This document shows, piece by piece, positions 10,289 to 19,695 of a DNA stretch of 64,000 nt. Positions within the stretch are counted from its first letter, which is position 1. Every line of letters begins with the position of its first letter. A program made the position numbers and the translations under genes. The DNA comes from CAVXFS01 sp963761115 (lineage in GTDB: Bacteria > Pseudomonadota > Gammaproteobacteria > Burkholderiales > Gallionellaceae), in contig CAVXFS010000001.1 of assembly GCA_963761115.1 (NCBI GenBank), positions 1-64,000 of the forward strand. Reading direction: 5' to 3'. The notes below the pieces were generated by a model that worked only from the letters and a program-made list of their open reading frames with translations, made no database searches and was not told where the DNA came from.

Positions 10289-11005
10289 ATGACCCAGGCA
10301 TACCATCGTGTCCTGCTCAAACTGTCCGGCGAAGCCCTGATGGGTGACGACAGTTACGGCATCAACCAGGTGGTGATCGGGCGCATCGTCGCCGAGATTC
10401 ACGAGGTGGTGGCGCTGGGGGTGCAGGTGGCGATCGTGATCGGCGGCGGCAACATCTTTCGCGGCGTGGCGCCGGCCGCTGCCGGAATGGACCGGGCAAC
10501 CGCAGATTACATGGGCATGCTGGCCACGGTGATGAACGCCATGGCCTTGTCGGACGCGATGAAACAACATGGTCTGGAATGCCGCATCCAATCGGCGCTC
10601 AACCTGGAGCAGGTGGCGGAACCGTACATACGCGGCAAAGCCCTGCGCTATCTGGAAGAGGGCAAGGTGGTGATATTCGGCGCAGGCACCGGTAACCCGT
10701 TCTTTACCACCGACACCGCTGCCGCCCTGCGCGGGGTGGAAATGGATGCGCAGGTGGTGATCAAGGCGACCAAGGTGGATGGCGTTTACACCGCTGACCC
10801 GAACAAGGACCCCACCGCCACCCTTTACCAGAAACTGAGTTTCGATGAGGCGATCCGTAAAGACCTCAAGGTAATGGATTCCACGGCCTTGACTTTGTGC
10901 CGCGACCAGAATCTTCCCATCGTCGTGTTCAGCATCTTCAAGGCCGGGGCTCTGAAACGAGTAGTGATGGGCGAGGAAGAGGGAACGCTGGTAAGCCGCA
11001 ATTGA
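10289..11005 (+). CDS. pyrH: UMP kinase
   Basis: 238 residues. Phosphorylates UMP to UDP; a hexameric amino-acid-kinase-fold enzyme. Visible are the N-terminal LKLSGEALMG, the glycine-rich VIGGGNIFRG, and the nucleotide-binding FGAGTGNPFFTTDTAAALR region split over residues ~130-150, then KVDGVYTADP. Lies between tsf and frr as in most Proteobacteria. Confidence 0.99.
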   Translation: MTQAYHRVLLKLSGEALMGDDSYGINQVVIGRIVAEIHEVVALGVQVAIVIGGGNIFRGVAPAAAGMDRATADYMGMLATVMNAMALSDAMKQHGLECRIQSALNLEQVAEPYIRGKALRYLEEGKVVIFGAGTGNPFFTTDTAAALRGVEMDAQVVIKATKVDGVYTADPNKDPTATLYQKLSFDEAIRKDLKVMDSTALTLCRDQNLPIVVFSIFKAGALKRVVMGEEEGTLVSRN

Positions 11006-11017
11006 TGGGAGGGACGA

Positions 11018-11575
11018 ATGATTTCTGATGTCAAAAAAATCGCCGAACAGAAAATGCACAAGTCGCTGGAAACGCTCAAGGCAGACTTCGGCAAAGTACG
11101 CACCGGACGCGCGCATACCGGTATCCTCGACCACGTCCTGGTGGATTATTACGGTAACCCGACACCAATCTCCCAGGTCGCCAACGTGACCCTGGTCGAT
11201 TCCCGCACTATTGGCGTGCAGCCTTGGGAAAAGAACATGGTTGCGCCGGTGGAAAAAGCGATCCGCGATGCCGACCTGGGCTTGAATCCGGCAACCAATG
11301 GTGACCAGATCCGCGTGCCGATGCCGATGCTGACTGAAGAACGGCGACGCGATCTGATCAAGGTGGTGCGTAGCGAGGCGGAGTCCGCCAGGATCGCAGT
11401 GCGCAACATGCGCCGCGAAGCCAATGAGCAGCTGAAGAAATTACTCAAGGACAAGACAGTCGGTGAGGATGATGAGCGACGCGCGCAGGAGGAGGTGCAA
11501 AAATTGACTGACCGCTTTGTAATCGAAATCGACAATGCATTGCAATCAAAAGAAGCTGACTTGTTGGCGGTTTAG
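11018..11575 (+). CDS. frr: Ribosome recycling factor
   Basis: 185 residues, exact family length. With EF-G it splits post-termination ribosomes. The N-terminal MHKSLETLKADFGKVRTGRA and the C-terminal helix with VRNMRREANEQLKKL are characteristic of the three-helix bundle. GGGAGG precedes the ATG. Its stop codon is followed at once by a repeat/hairpin region before uppS. Confidence 0.99.
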   Translation: MISDVKKIAEQKMHKSLETLKADFGKVRTGRAHTGILDHVLVDYYGNPTPISQVANVTLVDSRTIGVQPWEKNMVAPVEKAIRDADLGLNPATNGDQIRVPMPMLTEERRRDLIKVVRSEAESARIAVRNMRREANEQLKKLLKDKTVGEDDERRAQEEVQKLTDRFVIEIDNALQSKEADLLAV

Positions 11576-11578
11576 CTT

Positions 11579-11660
11579 GTAGCCGGTAGCTTCATGGTGC
11601 GCGCTGCGCGCGCGGCATTTAAAAGCTACCCGCTACCAGCTACTAGCTACCAGCCCAAAG
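11579..11660. repeat. Hairpin and GCTAC-rich short repeats between frr and uppS
   Basis: Arms at 11579-11592 and 11623-11636 (containing TAGCCGGTAGCTT and AAGCTACCCGCTA) pair over 14 nt with one mismatch; the loop includes an alternating GCGCGC stretch. Right of the hairpin, GCTACCAGCTAC, TAGCTACCAGC repeat the same word. This looks like a small dispersed palindromic repeat unit inserted into the operon; whether it occurs elsewhere in the genome cannot be seen here. Confidence 0.6.
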
Positions 11661-11668
11661 GATTCCCG

Positions 11669-12433
11669 ATGGCGTTATTTCAAAGTTCGACCCGCACCAT
11701 CCCGGATGTTCCCGTCGTCCCGCGTCATATCGCCATCATCATGGATGGCAACGGCCGCTGGGCGGAGAAGCGCTTTCTGCCGCGCGTAGCGGGCCACCAG
11801 CGCGGCGTGGAAACGGTGCGCGAAGTTGTGAAAGCCTGCCGAGAATTGAAGGTGGAATACTTGACCCTGTTTGCCTTCAGCAGTGAAAACTGGCGCCGTC
11901 CTGCAGACGAGGTTTCATTCCTGATGCAGTTATTCCTGAAAATGCTGGAGCGCGAAGTGAACAAGCTGCACGAGAACGACATTCGCCTCAAGGTCATCGG
12001 CGACCGCAGCCGATTCGACGACGCACTCATCCGGCGCATTTCCGAATCGGAACAACTGACCGCAAGCAACAATAGCCTGACCCTGACCATCGCCGCCAAT
12101 TACGGCGGACGCTGGGACATCATGCAGGCGGTACGGCAGATGATGCGCGAGCACCCGGAGCGTGCCGAGGGATTCATCGAAGACGACCTGGAACCCTATC
12201 TGTCCATGAATTATGCGCCGGAGCCGGACCTGTTCATTCGCACCGGAGGAGAGCAGCGCATCAGCAATTTCCTGATGTGGCAATTGGCCTATACTGAACT
12301 GTATTTCACCGATACCTTGTGGCCTGCCTTCGGCAAGGAAGCACTGGAATCCGCCATTGGTTCATACCAGAATCGCGAACGCCGCTTTGGCCGGACCAGC
12401 GAGCAGTTGCAGGAAAGTCCCTCAAATGCTTAA
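11669..12433 (+). CDS. uppS: Undecaprenyl diphosphate synthase (cis-prenyltransferase)
   Basis: 254 residues from ATG at 11669, preceded by AAAGGA; an upstream in-frame ATG (11594) lies in the repeat and is rejected. Makes the C55 lipid carrier for peptidoglycan and O-antigen from FPP and IPP. Motifs: HIAIIMDGNGRWA with the catalytic Asp, GHQRGVE, FSSENWRRP and the C-terminal RTGGEQRISNFLMWQ with WP. It overlaps cdsA by 8 nt, suggesting translational coupling. Confidence 0.98.
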   Translation: MALFQSSTRTIPDVPVVPRHIAIIMDGNGRWAEKRFLPRVAGHQRGVETVREVVKACRELKVEYLTLFAFSSENWRRPADEVSFLMQLFLKMLEREVNKLHENDIRLKVIGDRSRFDDALIRRISESEQLTASNNSLTLTIAANYGGRWDIMQAVRQMMREHPERAEGFIEDDLEPYLSMNYAPEPDLFIRTGGEQRISNFLMWQLAYTELYFTDTLWPAFGKEALESAIGSYQNRERRFGRTSEQLQESPSNA

Positions 12434-13247
12434 GGAGCGGGTCGTCACCGCGCTGATCCTGCTGGCGCTGTTTGTTGCTGCATTGTTCATGCTGCCGGCA
12501 ATGGGATGGTCCGTATTGATCATTATGGTCGTGCAGCAGGGGACGTCGGAATGGGCGAAGCTGGCAAAACTGAGTGAGAATACTGCCAAGGTATACTGGT
12601 GGCTGACCTTGGCGCTGATGTGCGGTATTGCCTGGTTCGATACAAATACCTCGCCGGCACAACAGATAGTGCCGCACTTGATGATTTATGGGTTTTCCCT
12701 TGTTTTGTGGTCGCTGGTGCCGGTATGGATGATGGTCGGCTGGAAGATCGATCATCCGCCGCTGATGATGCTGGTGGGCTGGGCACTGCTGGTTCCGACT
12801 GGTCTGGCAATGATCGAGCTGCGCCAATATAGTCCCTTGGTGCTGCTGGGCATCATGGTGCTGGTCTGGGTGGCTGACAGTTCGGCGTATTTTGTCGGAC
12901 GCAAATACGGCAAGAACAAGCTTGCTCCCAACATCAGTCCCGGCAAGACCTGGGAAGGCGTCATCGGTGCATTGATCGGCGTGTCGGTTTATGTGGTTGT
13001 GGTCTGGAGTTTCAGCGGCTATCACCGGTATTACGCATTTATTCCGAATATCCTGATGGCCTCATGGTGCTGGGTTGGCCTGGCGGTGCTCGGCGACTTG
13101 TTCGAGTCCGCCGTCAAGCGCCAGGCCGGGGTGAAGGACAGCGGTGCATTATTGCCTGGACACGGTGGTCTGCTCGATCGGATCGATGCCCTGACATCGA
13201 CCTTGCCGCTGGCAGCGATGGCGATGCTTATCCAGAAGATTCCATGA
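12426..13247 (+). CDS. cdsA: Phosphatidate cytidylyltransferase
   Basis: 273 residues from ATG at 12426 (MLKERVVTAL), overlapping the uppS stop. Integral membrane enzyme making CDP-diacylglycerol, the precursor of PG and PE. Several hydrophobic segments from residue ~10 onward; the signature KRQAGVKDSGALLPGHGG followed by DRIDAL near the C-terminus is diagnostic, with its metal-binding Asp residues. Its stop overlaps the dxr start (ATGA). Confidence 0.98.
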   Translation: MLKERVVTALILLALFVAALFMLPAMGWSVLIIMVVQQGTSEWAKLAKLSENTAKVYWWLTLALMCGIAWFDTNTSPAQQIVPHLMIYGFSLVLWSLVPVWMMVGWKIDHPPLMMLVGWALLVPTGLAMIELRQYSPLVLLGIMVLVWVADSSAYFVGRKYGKNKLAPNISPGKTWEGVIGALIGVSVYVVVVWSFSGYHRYYAFIPNILMASWCWVGLAVLGDLFESAVKRQAGVKDSGALLPGHGGLLDRIDALTSTLPLAAMAMLIQKIP

Positions 13248-14434
13248 GCTTGCCCATCACCAATCTTGTTGTTCTTGGTTCTACCGGCAGCATCGGTGCC
13301 AGCACACTGGATGTGGTCGCACGCAATCCCGACCGGTTCCGCATAATTGCACTGACGGCTCAATGCCGGGATGACATCCTGCTCGAACAATGCAAGCGCT
13401 TCAATCCACGATATGCCGTATTGCTGGAGCGCGACGCTGCTGACCGGTTGGCCAGGAATATTGCCGTCGCTGGCCTGGCTACGGAAGTCCTGAGCGGAAT
13501 CGAGGCGCTGGAACAGGTGGCATCCCTGCCGGAAATCGATGCCGTGATGGCAGCGATCGTCGGCGCCGCCGGACTGCGCCCGACGCTGGCAGCGGCAAAG
13601 GCCGGGAAAAGGATTTTGCTGGCGAACAAGGAAACGCTGGTTATGGCTGGCGCTATTTTCATCGACGCCGTGCGCGCCAGCGGCTCGTTGCTGCTACCGA
13701 TAGACAGCGAACACAACGCCATATTCCAGTCGCTGCCGCATGACTATTCCGGTGATTTTGTGCTTGGCGGGATAAGCAAGATATTGCTCACTGCTTCCGG
13801 CGGCCCATTTCGCGACACGCCCATTTCCGAGTTAAAGGGTGTCACGCCGGAACAGGCATGTGCTCATCCAAACTGGACCATGGGCAAAAAGATCTCCGTG
13901 GATTCCGCCACCATGATGAACAAGGGACTGGAAGTGATCGAAGCTCATTGGCTGTTCAATGCGCCTGCCGATTCGATCCAGGTGGTGGTGCACCCGCAAA
14001 GCGTTATCCATTCACTGGTGCAATATGTGGATGGCTCGGTGCTGGCTCAACTGGGCAATCCGGACATGCGCACACCGATCGCTCATGCCCTGGCGTACCC
14101 ACAGCGTATCTCGGCCGGCGTGGCACCGCTTGACCTGGTCAAGGTGGCACAACTCGATTTCAGCGCGCCTGATCTCGCACGTTTCCCCTGTCTGGCTTTG
14201 GCTTATCAGGCATTGCGCGCAGGCGGATCAGCTGCTGCGATATTGAACGCAGCCAACGAAATTGCCGTTGCAGCATTCCTGGATCGGCAAATCCCGTTCC
14301 TGGCTATTCCGTCGGTGATAGAGGAAGTTCTGGCAGCCTTGCCGAATTCGCCGGTCACCGAACTGGATGACGTCATGGGCGCTGATGCTGCTGCACGCGC
14401 CATGGCCCGGCAAGTCATCTCACGTCTGCCATGA
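13244..14434 (+). CDS. dxr: 1-deoxy-D-xylulose 5-phosphate reductoisomerase
   Basis: 396 residues from ATG at 13244. Converts DXP to MEP with NADPH, the first committed step of the non-mevalonate isoprenoid pathway that feeds UppS. Motifs: NADPH-binding VLGSTGSIGASTLDVV, LLANKETLVMAG, the metal/substrate loop DSEHNAIFQSLP and PQSVIHSLVQ. Coupled by ATGA overlaps with both cdsA and rseP. Confidence 0.99.
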   Translation: MSLPITNLVVLGSTGSIGASTLDVVARNPDRFRIIALTAQCRDDILLEQCKRFNPRYAVLLERDAADRLARNIAVAGLATEVLSGIEALEQVASLPEIDAVMAAIVGAAGLRPTLAAAKAGKRILLANKETLVMAGAIFIDAVRASGSLLLPIDSEHNAIFQSLPHDYSGDFVLGGISKILLTASGGPFRDTPISELKGVTPEQACAHPNWTMGKKISVDSATMMNKGLEVIEAHWLFNAPADSIQVVVHPQSVIHSLVQYVDGSVLAQLGNPDMRTPIAHALAYPQRISAGVAPLDLVKVAQLDFSAPDLARFPCLALAYQALRAGGSAAAILNAANEIAVAAFLDRQIPFLAIPSVIEEVLAALPNSPVTELDDVMGADAAARAMARQVISRLP

Positions 14435-15786
14435 ACGCTGTACTGGCATTCATCGTTACCATCGGTATCCTGGTCGTGTTTCACGAATTGGGACATTTCT
14501 ATGTGGCACGATTGTTCGATGTCAAGGTGCTGCGTTTTTCCATCGGTTTCGGCAAGGTGTTGGTCGGCAGGCATTTCGGCAAGGGCGATACCGAGTGGGT
14601 GATCTCTGCGATACCGCTTGGCGGCTACGTCAAGATGCTGGATGAACGCGAAGGCGAGGTACCCGGGCATGAACAGCATCGGGCATTCAATCGCAAGCCG
14701 GCCTGGCAACGCATGCTCATCGTGGTGGCCGGGCCGCTGGCCAATCTGCTGCTGGCCATACTGTTGTACTGTGGTCTGTTCATGTACGGTGTGCCCGGCC
14801 TGAAACCCGTGCTGGGACAAGTTGCGGCGAACACACCTGCGGCTTCCGCCCGCATGCAGGACCGGGAAACCATACTCAGCATCGATGGAGACCCGGTGCC
14901 CAGTTGGCAGGAACTCAATTGGGCATTGCTCAACCAGGCGCTGAAGAAAGGGGCAGTGCATATCGAGGGCCGTTCAGTTCAGGGTGAAATCCTGCAGCAC
15001 GACCTCGACCTGACCACGCTTTCACCCAGCGACCTGGATGGGGATTTTCTGAAAAAACTTGGCTTGAGACTATACCAGCCAGACGTACTTCCCGTGATCG
15101 GCAAGGTAATCGATAACGGCGTTGCGCAGCGCGCCGGTTTGATTGCAAATGACAGGATCGTTCGTATCAACGGACATGCGATCGAGCACTGGGAGGAACT
15201 GGTAGACATGATCAGGAATCATCCGGGTTCGATACTTCGCATGGAGATCGAGCGTGCAGGGAGTCCACTAACTATAGAGCTTTCGCCGGAAGCCGCTGAG
15301 GAAGCGGGAAAACAGATAGGTAAAATCGGTGCTGCGCCATTAATCGACCAGAGCCAGTTTGATGCCATGCTGACCACGGTCAGTTACACTCCCTTTGCGG
15401 CGCTTGTGCAGGCCACGCGCAAAACCTGGGAAACCTCATCAATCACCCTGAAGATGATGGCCAAAATGGTCTTTGGCGAGGTTTCGTTGAAGAATCTCAG
15501 CGGACCGATAACCATCGCCGATTATGCTGGACAATCGGCGCAGATGGGATTGCCGGCCTTTCTGGGGTTTCTTGCCTTGATCAGTATCAGCCTGGGGGTG
15601 TTGAACCTGTTACCCATTCCCATATTGGATGGCGGTCATTTGTTGTATTATATGGTCGAGTCGATCAAGGGTAGTCCCGTATCGATCAAGGCTTGGGAGG
15701 CTGGGCAGAATGTGGGGATCGCATTGCTTGTCACCTTGATGGCTTTTGCTTTTTATAACGATATAAGCCGTCTGATCTTGGATTAA
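14431..15786 (+). CDS. rseP: Regulator of sigma-E protease RseP (site-2 zinc protease)
   Basis: 451 residues. Inner-membrane metalloprotease that cleaves anti-sigma factor RseA and remnant signal peptides. The zinc motif HELGH is at residues ~18-22 in the first membrane helix, two PDZ domains fill the periplasmic part (around residues 125-210 and 215-290), and the second active-site motif LPIPILDGGHL lies in the C-terminal membrane region. It stands directly before bamA, so envelope stress control and outer-membrane assembly are transcribed together. Confidence 0.98.
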   Translation: MNAVLAFIVTIGILVVFHELGHFYVARLFDVKVLRFSIGFGKVLVGRHFGKGDTEWVISAIPLGGYVKMLDEREGEVPGHEQHRAFNRKPAWQRMLIVVAGPLANLLLAILLYCGLFMYGVPGLKPVLGQVAANTPAASARMQDRETILSIDGDPVPSWQELNWALLNQALKKGAVHIEGRSVQGEILQHDLDLTTLSPSDLDGDFLKKLGLRLYQPDVLPVIGKVIDNGVAQRAGLIANDRIVRINGHAIEHWEELVDMIRNHPGSILRMEIERAGSPLTIELSPEAAEEAGKQIGKIGAAPLIDQSQFDAMLTTVSYTPFAALVQATRKTWETSSITLKMMAKMVFGEVSLKNLSGPITIADYAGQSAQMGLPAFLGFLALISISLGVLNLLPIPILDGGHLLYYMVESIKGSPVSIKAWEAGQNVGIALLVTLMAFAFYNDISRLILD

Positions 15787-15793
15787 ACAATAC

Positions 15794-18073
15794 ATGAAAT
15801 TAATGAAACTGGTGGTACTCCTGCCGTTGTTGTATGCCACGTCTGCGGCAGCCATCGAGCCTTTTGTCGTCAAGGACATCCGCGTGGAAGGCATCCAGCG
15901 CACCGAGGCGGGCACGGTATTCAGCTATTTACCGATCAAGGTTGGCGACACGATGGACGATACGCGCGCCGCAACCGCGATCCATGCGCTGTACGCGACC
16001 GGATTTTTCAAGGATGTACGACTCGAGCAGGATAACGGCGTCCTGCTGGTTGAGTTGGTTGAACGACCGGCCATAGCCAGTATCGATATCGAGGGCGTGA
16101 AGGAGTTTCCCAAGGACAAGTTGCTCGAAAGCCTCAAAACAATCGGGTTGGCACAAGGCCGCATCCTTGATAGATCCTCGCTGGACAAGGCCGAACAGGA
16201 ACTCAAGCGCGAATATGTTGCTAACGGCAAGTATGGCGTGGAAGTAAAAACAAAATTGACCGAACTTCCGCGCAACCGGGTTGGGGTGTCTTTTGACGTG
16301 GTGGAAGGGGAGACATCGGGGATCAAGCAGATCAATATCATTGGCAACCATGATTACAGCGAAAGCGAACTGCTGGATCTGATGAAACTGGATACGCCCA
16401 GATGGACCAGCTGGTATACCCATAATGACCAGTACTCAAAACAGAAGCTGTCCGCCGATCTGGAAACACTGCGCTCGTTCTATCTCGATGCGGGCTATCT
16501 GGAATTCAGGCTGGATTCAACCCAGGTTTCCATCACGCCGGACAAGAATAACATCTTCATCACCGTCAACTTGACTGAGGGAGCCAGGTACAAGATTTCC
16601 GACGTCAAGGTTTCCGGGCCGGAAAATATTCTTTCGCACGCTGAAATGCGCAAGCTGATCACAATCCAGCCCGGCGAAGTATTTTCTCGCAAGAAGCTGA
16701 CCGAATCCACGACCAGTATAGGAGACAAACTTGGGGATGACGGCTACGCCTTTGCCAATGTCAATGCCGTGCCGGAACTGGACAAGAAAACGCATCAGGT
16801 TGCATTCACCTTTGTAACCGATCCAGGACAACGGGCGTATGTGCGGCGGATCAATATTGCCGGCAATACCAAGACCAGCGACGAAGTCATCCGGCGCGAG
16901 CTCAGGCAGATCGAAGGTAGCTGGTTCTCCACTTCCCAGCTCAAAAAATCCAAACAGCGGGTAGACCGCCTCGATTTCTTCAGCGAAGTCAATCTGGAAA
17001 CGCCCCCCGTAACAGGAACCAGTGACCAGCTCGATGTTGACTTGACGGTCAAGGAAAAACCCACCGGCGATTTTTCCGTTGGCGCCGGATTGGCAAGTAG
17101 TGAAGGGCTGATACTTACTGCTGCCATAACGGAACGCAATCTGTTCGGAACCGGCAAGTTTCTGTCGACGCAAATCAATACCAGCAAGATAAACAAGGTT
17201 TACTCTGTGTCCTATACCAACCCCTATTACACCGATGATGGCATCAGTCGTGGTTTTGACATTTACCAACGGGATGTGAATTCATCCAGCACGGTAGCCA
17301 GTCAATACACGTCATCGACGCTGGGTGCGGGGATCCGTTTTGGTTTGCCCGTGAATGATGATGAAACTGTCACTTTTGGCTTGTCTGCAGAGAACACACG
17401 TCTTGGGCTTCTGTCTACAAGCCCGCAGCGATTCATAGATTATGTCAATACTTTCGGCGCCTCCACCAAAAATCTGGTGAGCACCATCGGCTGGAGCCGA
17501 GACACCCGCGACAGTGCGATCTATACGACGGCAGGAATGGTGCAAAGTGCCACAGCTGAAATTGCCTTGCCGGTATGGAGCCAGCGGTATTACAAGCTGA
17601 ATTACCGGCAGCAGTGGTTCCATCCGGTGTCGCGAAATGTCACCTTGATGCTGAACGGAGAAGGGGGCGTAGCCCACGGTTACGGCGGCAGACCATTGCC
17701 GTTCTTCAAGAATTTCTATGCCGGTGGACCAGGTTCGGTGCGTGGTTTTGAACCGCTGTCCTTGGGTCCCCGGGATCTGACCAACAATGCGCTTGGTGGC
17801 ACCCGGCGTATAATCGGCAGTGCCGAATTGCTGTTTCCGATGCCGGGCCTGTCGAAGGATCAATCAGTGCGATTGAGTACCTTTGTAGATGCTGGCGCGG
17901 TGTATGGCGAAGGCGACCTGTCAGGCACAGCCGGCATGCGCTACTCTACCGGCGTGGCACTTACCTGGATTTCGCCAATTGGTCCGCTCAAGATCAGTAT
18001 AGCCAAGCCGTTGAACAGCAAAGCCGATGACAAGCTGCAGAGATTCCAGTTCACACTTGGCAACATATTCTAA
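15794..18073 (+). CDS. bamA: Outer membrane protein assembly factor BamA
   Basis: 759 residues. Core of the BAM complex, inserting beta-barrel proteins into the outer membrane. Signal peptide MKLMKLVVLLPLLYATSAAA, then five POTRA domains (roughly residues 22-420, beginning with VVKDIRVEGIQR) and a C-terminal 16-strand Omp85 barrel including the conserved VRGFEPLSLGPRD loop and terminal aromatic residue (GNIF). BamC is encoded at 52262-53362 in this window. Confidence 0.99.
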   Translation: MKLMKLVVLLPLLYATSAAAIEPFVVKDIRVEGIQRTEAGTVFSYLPIKVGDTMDDTRAATAIHALYATGFFKDVRLEQDNGVLLVELVERPAIASIDIEGVKEFPKDKLLESLKTIGLAQGRILDRSSLDKAEQELKREYVANGKYGVEVKTKLTELPRNRVGVSFDVVEGETSGIKQINIIGNHDYSESELLDLMKLDTPRWTSWYTHNDQYSKQKLSADLETLRSFYLDAGYLEFRLDSTQVSITPDKNNIFITVNLTEGARYKISDVKVSGPENILSHAEMRKLITIQPGEVFSRKKLTESTTSIGDKLGDDGYAFANVNAVPELDKKTHQVAFTFVTDPGQRAYVRRINIAGNTKTSDEVIRRELRQIEGSWFSTSQLKKSKQRVDRLDFFSEVNLETPPVTGTSDQLDVDLTVKEKPTGDFSVGAGLASSEGLILTAAITERNLFGTGKFLSTQINTSKINKVYSVSYTNPYYTDDGISRGFDIYQRDVNSSSTVASQYTSSTLGAGIRFGLPVNDDETVTFGLSAENTRLGLLSTSPQRFIDYVNTFGASTKNLVSTIGWSRDTRDSAIYTTAGMVQSATAEIALPVWSQRYYKLNYRQQWFHPVSRNVTLMLNGEGGVAHGYGGRPLPFFKNFYAGGPGSVRGFEPLSLGPRDLTNNALGGTRRIIGSAELLFPMPGLSKDQSVRLSTFVDAGAVYGEGDLSGTAGMRYSTGVALTWISPIGPLKISIAKPLNSKADDKLQRFQFTLGNIF

Positions 18074-18092
18074 ATTTTTCTAGGAGAGAAAC

Positions 18093-18632
18093 GTGAAAAT
18101 TTCTTTAAGAATACTGGCAGCGTTGTCGGTAGCGTTGTTTTGTTCCCAGGCAATCGCAGCGGATTTCCGGGTGGGTGTGGTGGATACCGAAAGAATACTG
18201 CGTGAATCCGTTCCCGCGTTAAATGCCGAAAAAAAGATCGAGCTGGAATTTGCCGCGCGCGACCAGAAAATCAAGGATATGACCCAGCAGATCAAGGATA
18301 TCCAGGACTACCTGGACAAGGAGGGGGTGACCTTGCAGGATAACGAACGCCGCAATAAGGAACGTGAACTGGACAACTTGAATACTGATCTGCAACGGGC
18401 GCAACGCGAGTTCAGGGAAGATTTGAACCAGCGCAAGAACGAAGAACTGGTTATTGTTCTGGACCAGGCCAACAAAGCGATACAAAAGATAGCCGAGAGC
18501 GAGAAGTATGATCTTATTTTGCAGGAAGCCGTATTCCGCAACCCAAAGATCGACATCACCGACAAGGTCCTGAAATACCTTACGGACGATAAATCGGCTG
18601 ACAAGACGGATGCAAAACCTGACCAGAAATGA
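18093..18632 (+). CDS. skp: Periplasmic chaperone Skp/OmpH
   Basis: 179 residues with signal peptide (cleavage after SQAIAA). Trimeric jellyfish-like holdase that ferries unfolded outer membrane proteins to BAM. The mature protein is a long charged coiled coil (residues ~50-135) flanked by the beta body FRVGVVDTERIL. The Lys/Asp-rich C-terminal tail (DDKSADKTDAKPDQK) is somewhat longer than usual. Position after bamA is typical. Confidence 0.97.
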   Translation: MKISLRILAALSVALFCSQAIAADFRVGVVDTERILRESVPALNAEKKIELEFAARDQKIKDMTQQIKDIQDYLDKEGVTLQDNERRNKERELDNLNTDLQRAQREFREDLNQRKNEELVIVLDQANKAIQKIAESEKYDLILQEAVFRNPKIDITDKVLKYLTDDKSADKTDAKPDQK

Positions 18633-18651
18633 TTCCCGCTGGTGACAGTGA

Positions 18652-19695
18652 ATGAACCGGCCGTCCTATCGCCTGGCTGATATCGCATCACGATTTGGAG
18701 GTCGCGTATTGGGCGATGGCGAAGCCGGCATTAACCAGGTTGCCTCGCTCGACACCGCACAATCCGGACAGATTGCCTTTCTGGCCAGCGAAAAATACCG
18801 CTCCCAACTGGATTTGACGCATGCCGGTGCTGTCATCCTCGGAGACAGGGATGCCGATGCAACGTCCCTGCCACGCATAGTTTGCGACAATCCTTATCTG
18901 TATTTTGCCAGAGTTTCCTCATTTCTTAATCCGCCAGAGAAGGTAGTGCCCGGCATTCACCCGAGCGCAACGATCGGGGAGGGCGCGGTGATTGACCACA
19001 CCGCTCATATCGGACCGCACGTAACGATCGGGAATAATGCCAGGATTGGCGCCCACAGCTCCGTCATGTCAGGATGCAGTATCGGGGCAAATGTCGCAAT
19101 CGGCGATAATGCATTGCTGTATCCCCGGGTGGTGGTGTATCACGATTGCATAATGGGCAACCGGCTGATCGCGCACGCCGGCGTGGTGATCGGCGCGGAT
19201 GGTTTCGGCATGGCGATGGACGAAGACCGCTGGCTCAAGATCCCACAGATCGGGCGTGTGGTGATCGGTGACGATGTAGAGATCGGTGCCAATACCACGA
19301 TAGACCGCGGCGCGATGGACGACACCATCATCGAGGATGGTGTCAAGCTGGACAACCAGATCCAGGTTGCGCATAACGTGCGCATCGGCGCCCATACCGC
19401 GATAGCGGGTTGTGTTGGAATAGCCGGCAGCACCACCATCGGTCGGTATTGCCGCATCGGGGGAAGTGCCGGCATTCTGGGTCATTTACAAATAGTGGAT
19501 AATGTAGAAATATCGTCGTTCACGCTGATTGGCAAATCAATCAAGGAACCAGGAACCTATTCAGGCACTTTTCCTTTCAGCAAAAATGAGGAATGGCGCA
19601 GGAATGCAGTGCACTTGCGCCACCTGGATGAACTGCACAATAAAATTAAAGCTCTACAAATTGAAGTGGAGAACATGAGGAGGGGAGAGCAATGA
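18652..19695 (+). CDS. lpxD: UDP-3-O-(3-hydroxyacyl)glucosamine N-acyltransferase
   Basis: 347 residues. Third step of lipid A synthesis, adding the N-linked acyl chain. N-terminal uridine-binding domain (residues 1-100, with SGQIAFLASEKYRSQL), then a left-handed beta-helix of hexapeptide repeats (~residues 105-300) including the catalytic His region QVAHNVRIGAHTAIAG, and a short C-terminal helix. Overlaps fabZ by 4 nt (ATGA). Confidence 0.98.
   Translation: MNRPSYRLADIASRFGGRVLGDGEAGINQVASLDTAQSGQIAFLASEKYRSQLDLTHAGAVILGDRDADATSLPRIVCDNPYLYFARVSSFLNPPEKVVPGIHPSATIGEGAVIDHTAHIGPHVTIGNNARIGAHSSVMSGCSIGANVAIGDNALLYPRVVVYHDCIMGNRLIAHAGVVIGADGFGMAMDEDRWLKIPQIGRVVIGDDVEIGANTTIDRGAMDDTIIEDGVKLDNQIQVAHNVRIGAHTAIAGCVGIAGSTTIGRYCRIGGSAGILGHLQIVDNVEISSFTLIGKSIKEPGTYSGTFPFSKNEEWRRNAVHLRHLDELHNKIKALQIEVENMRRGEQ

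Noticed and set aside
9572..11134. A 520-codon minus-strand open frame across tsf, pyrH and the start of frr
   Set aside because: Shadow of three certain genes on the other strand; composition is His/Arg-rich with no domain.
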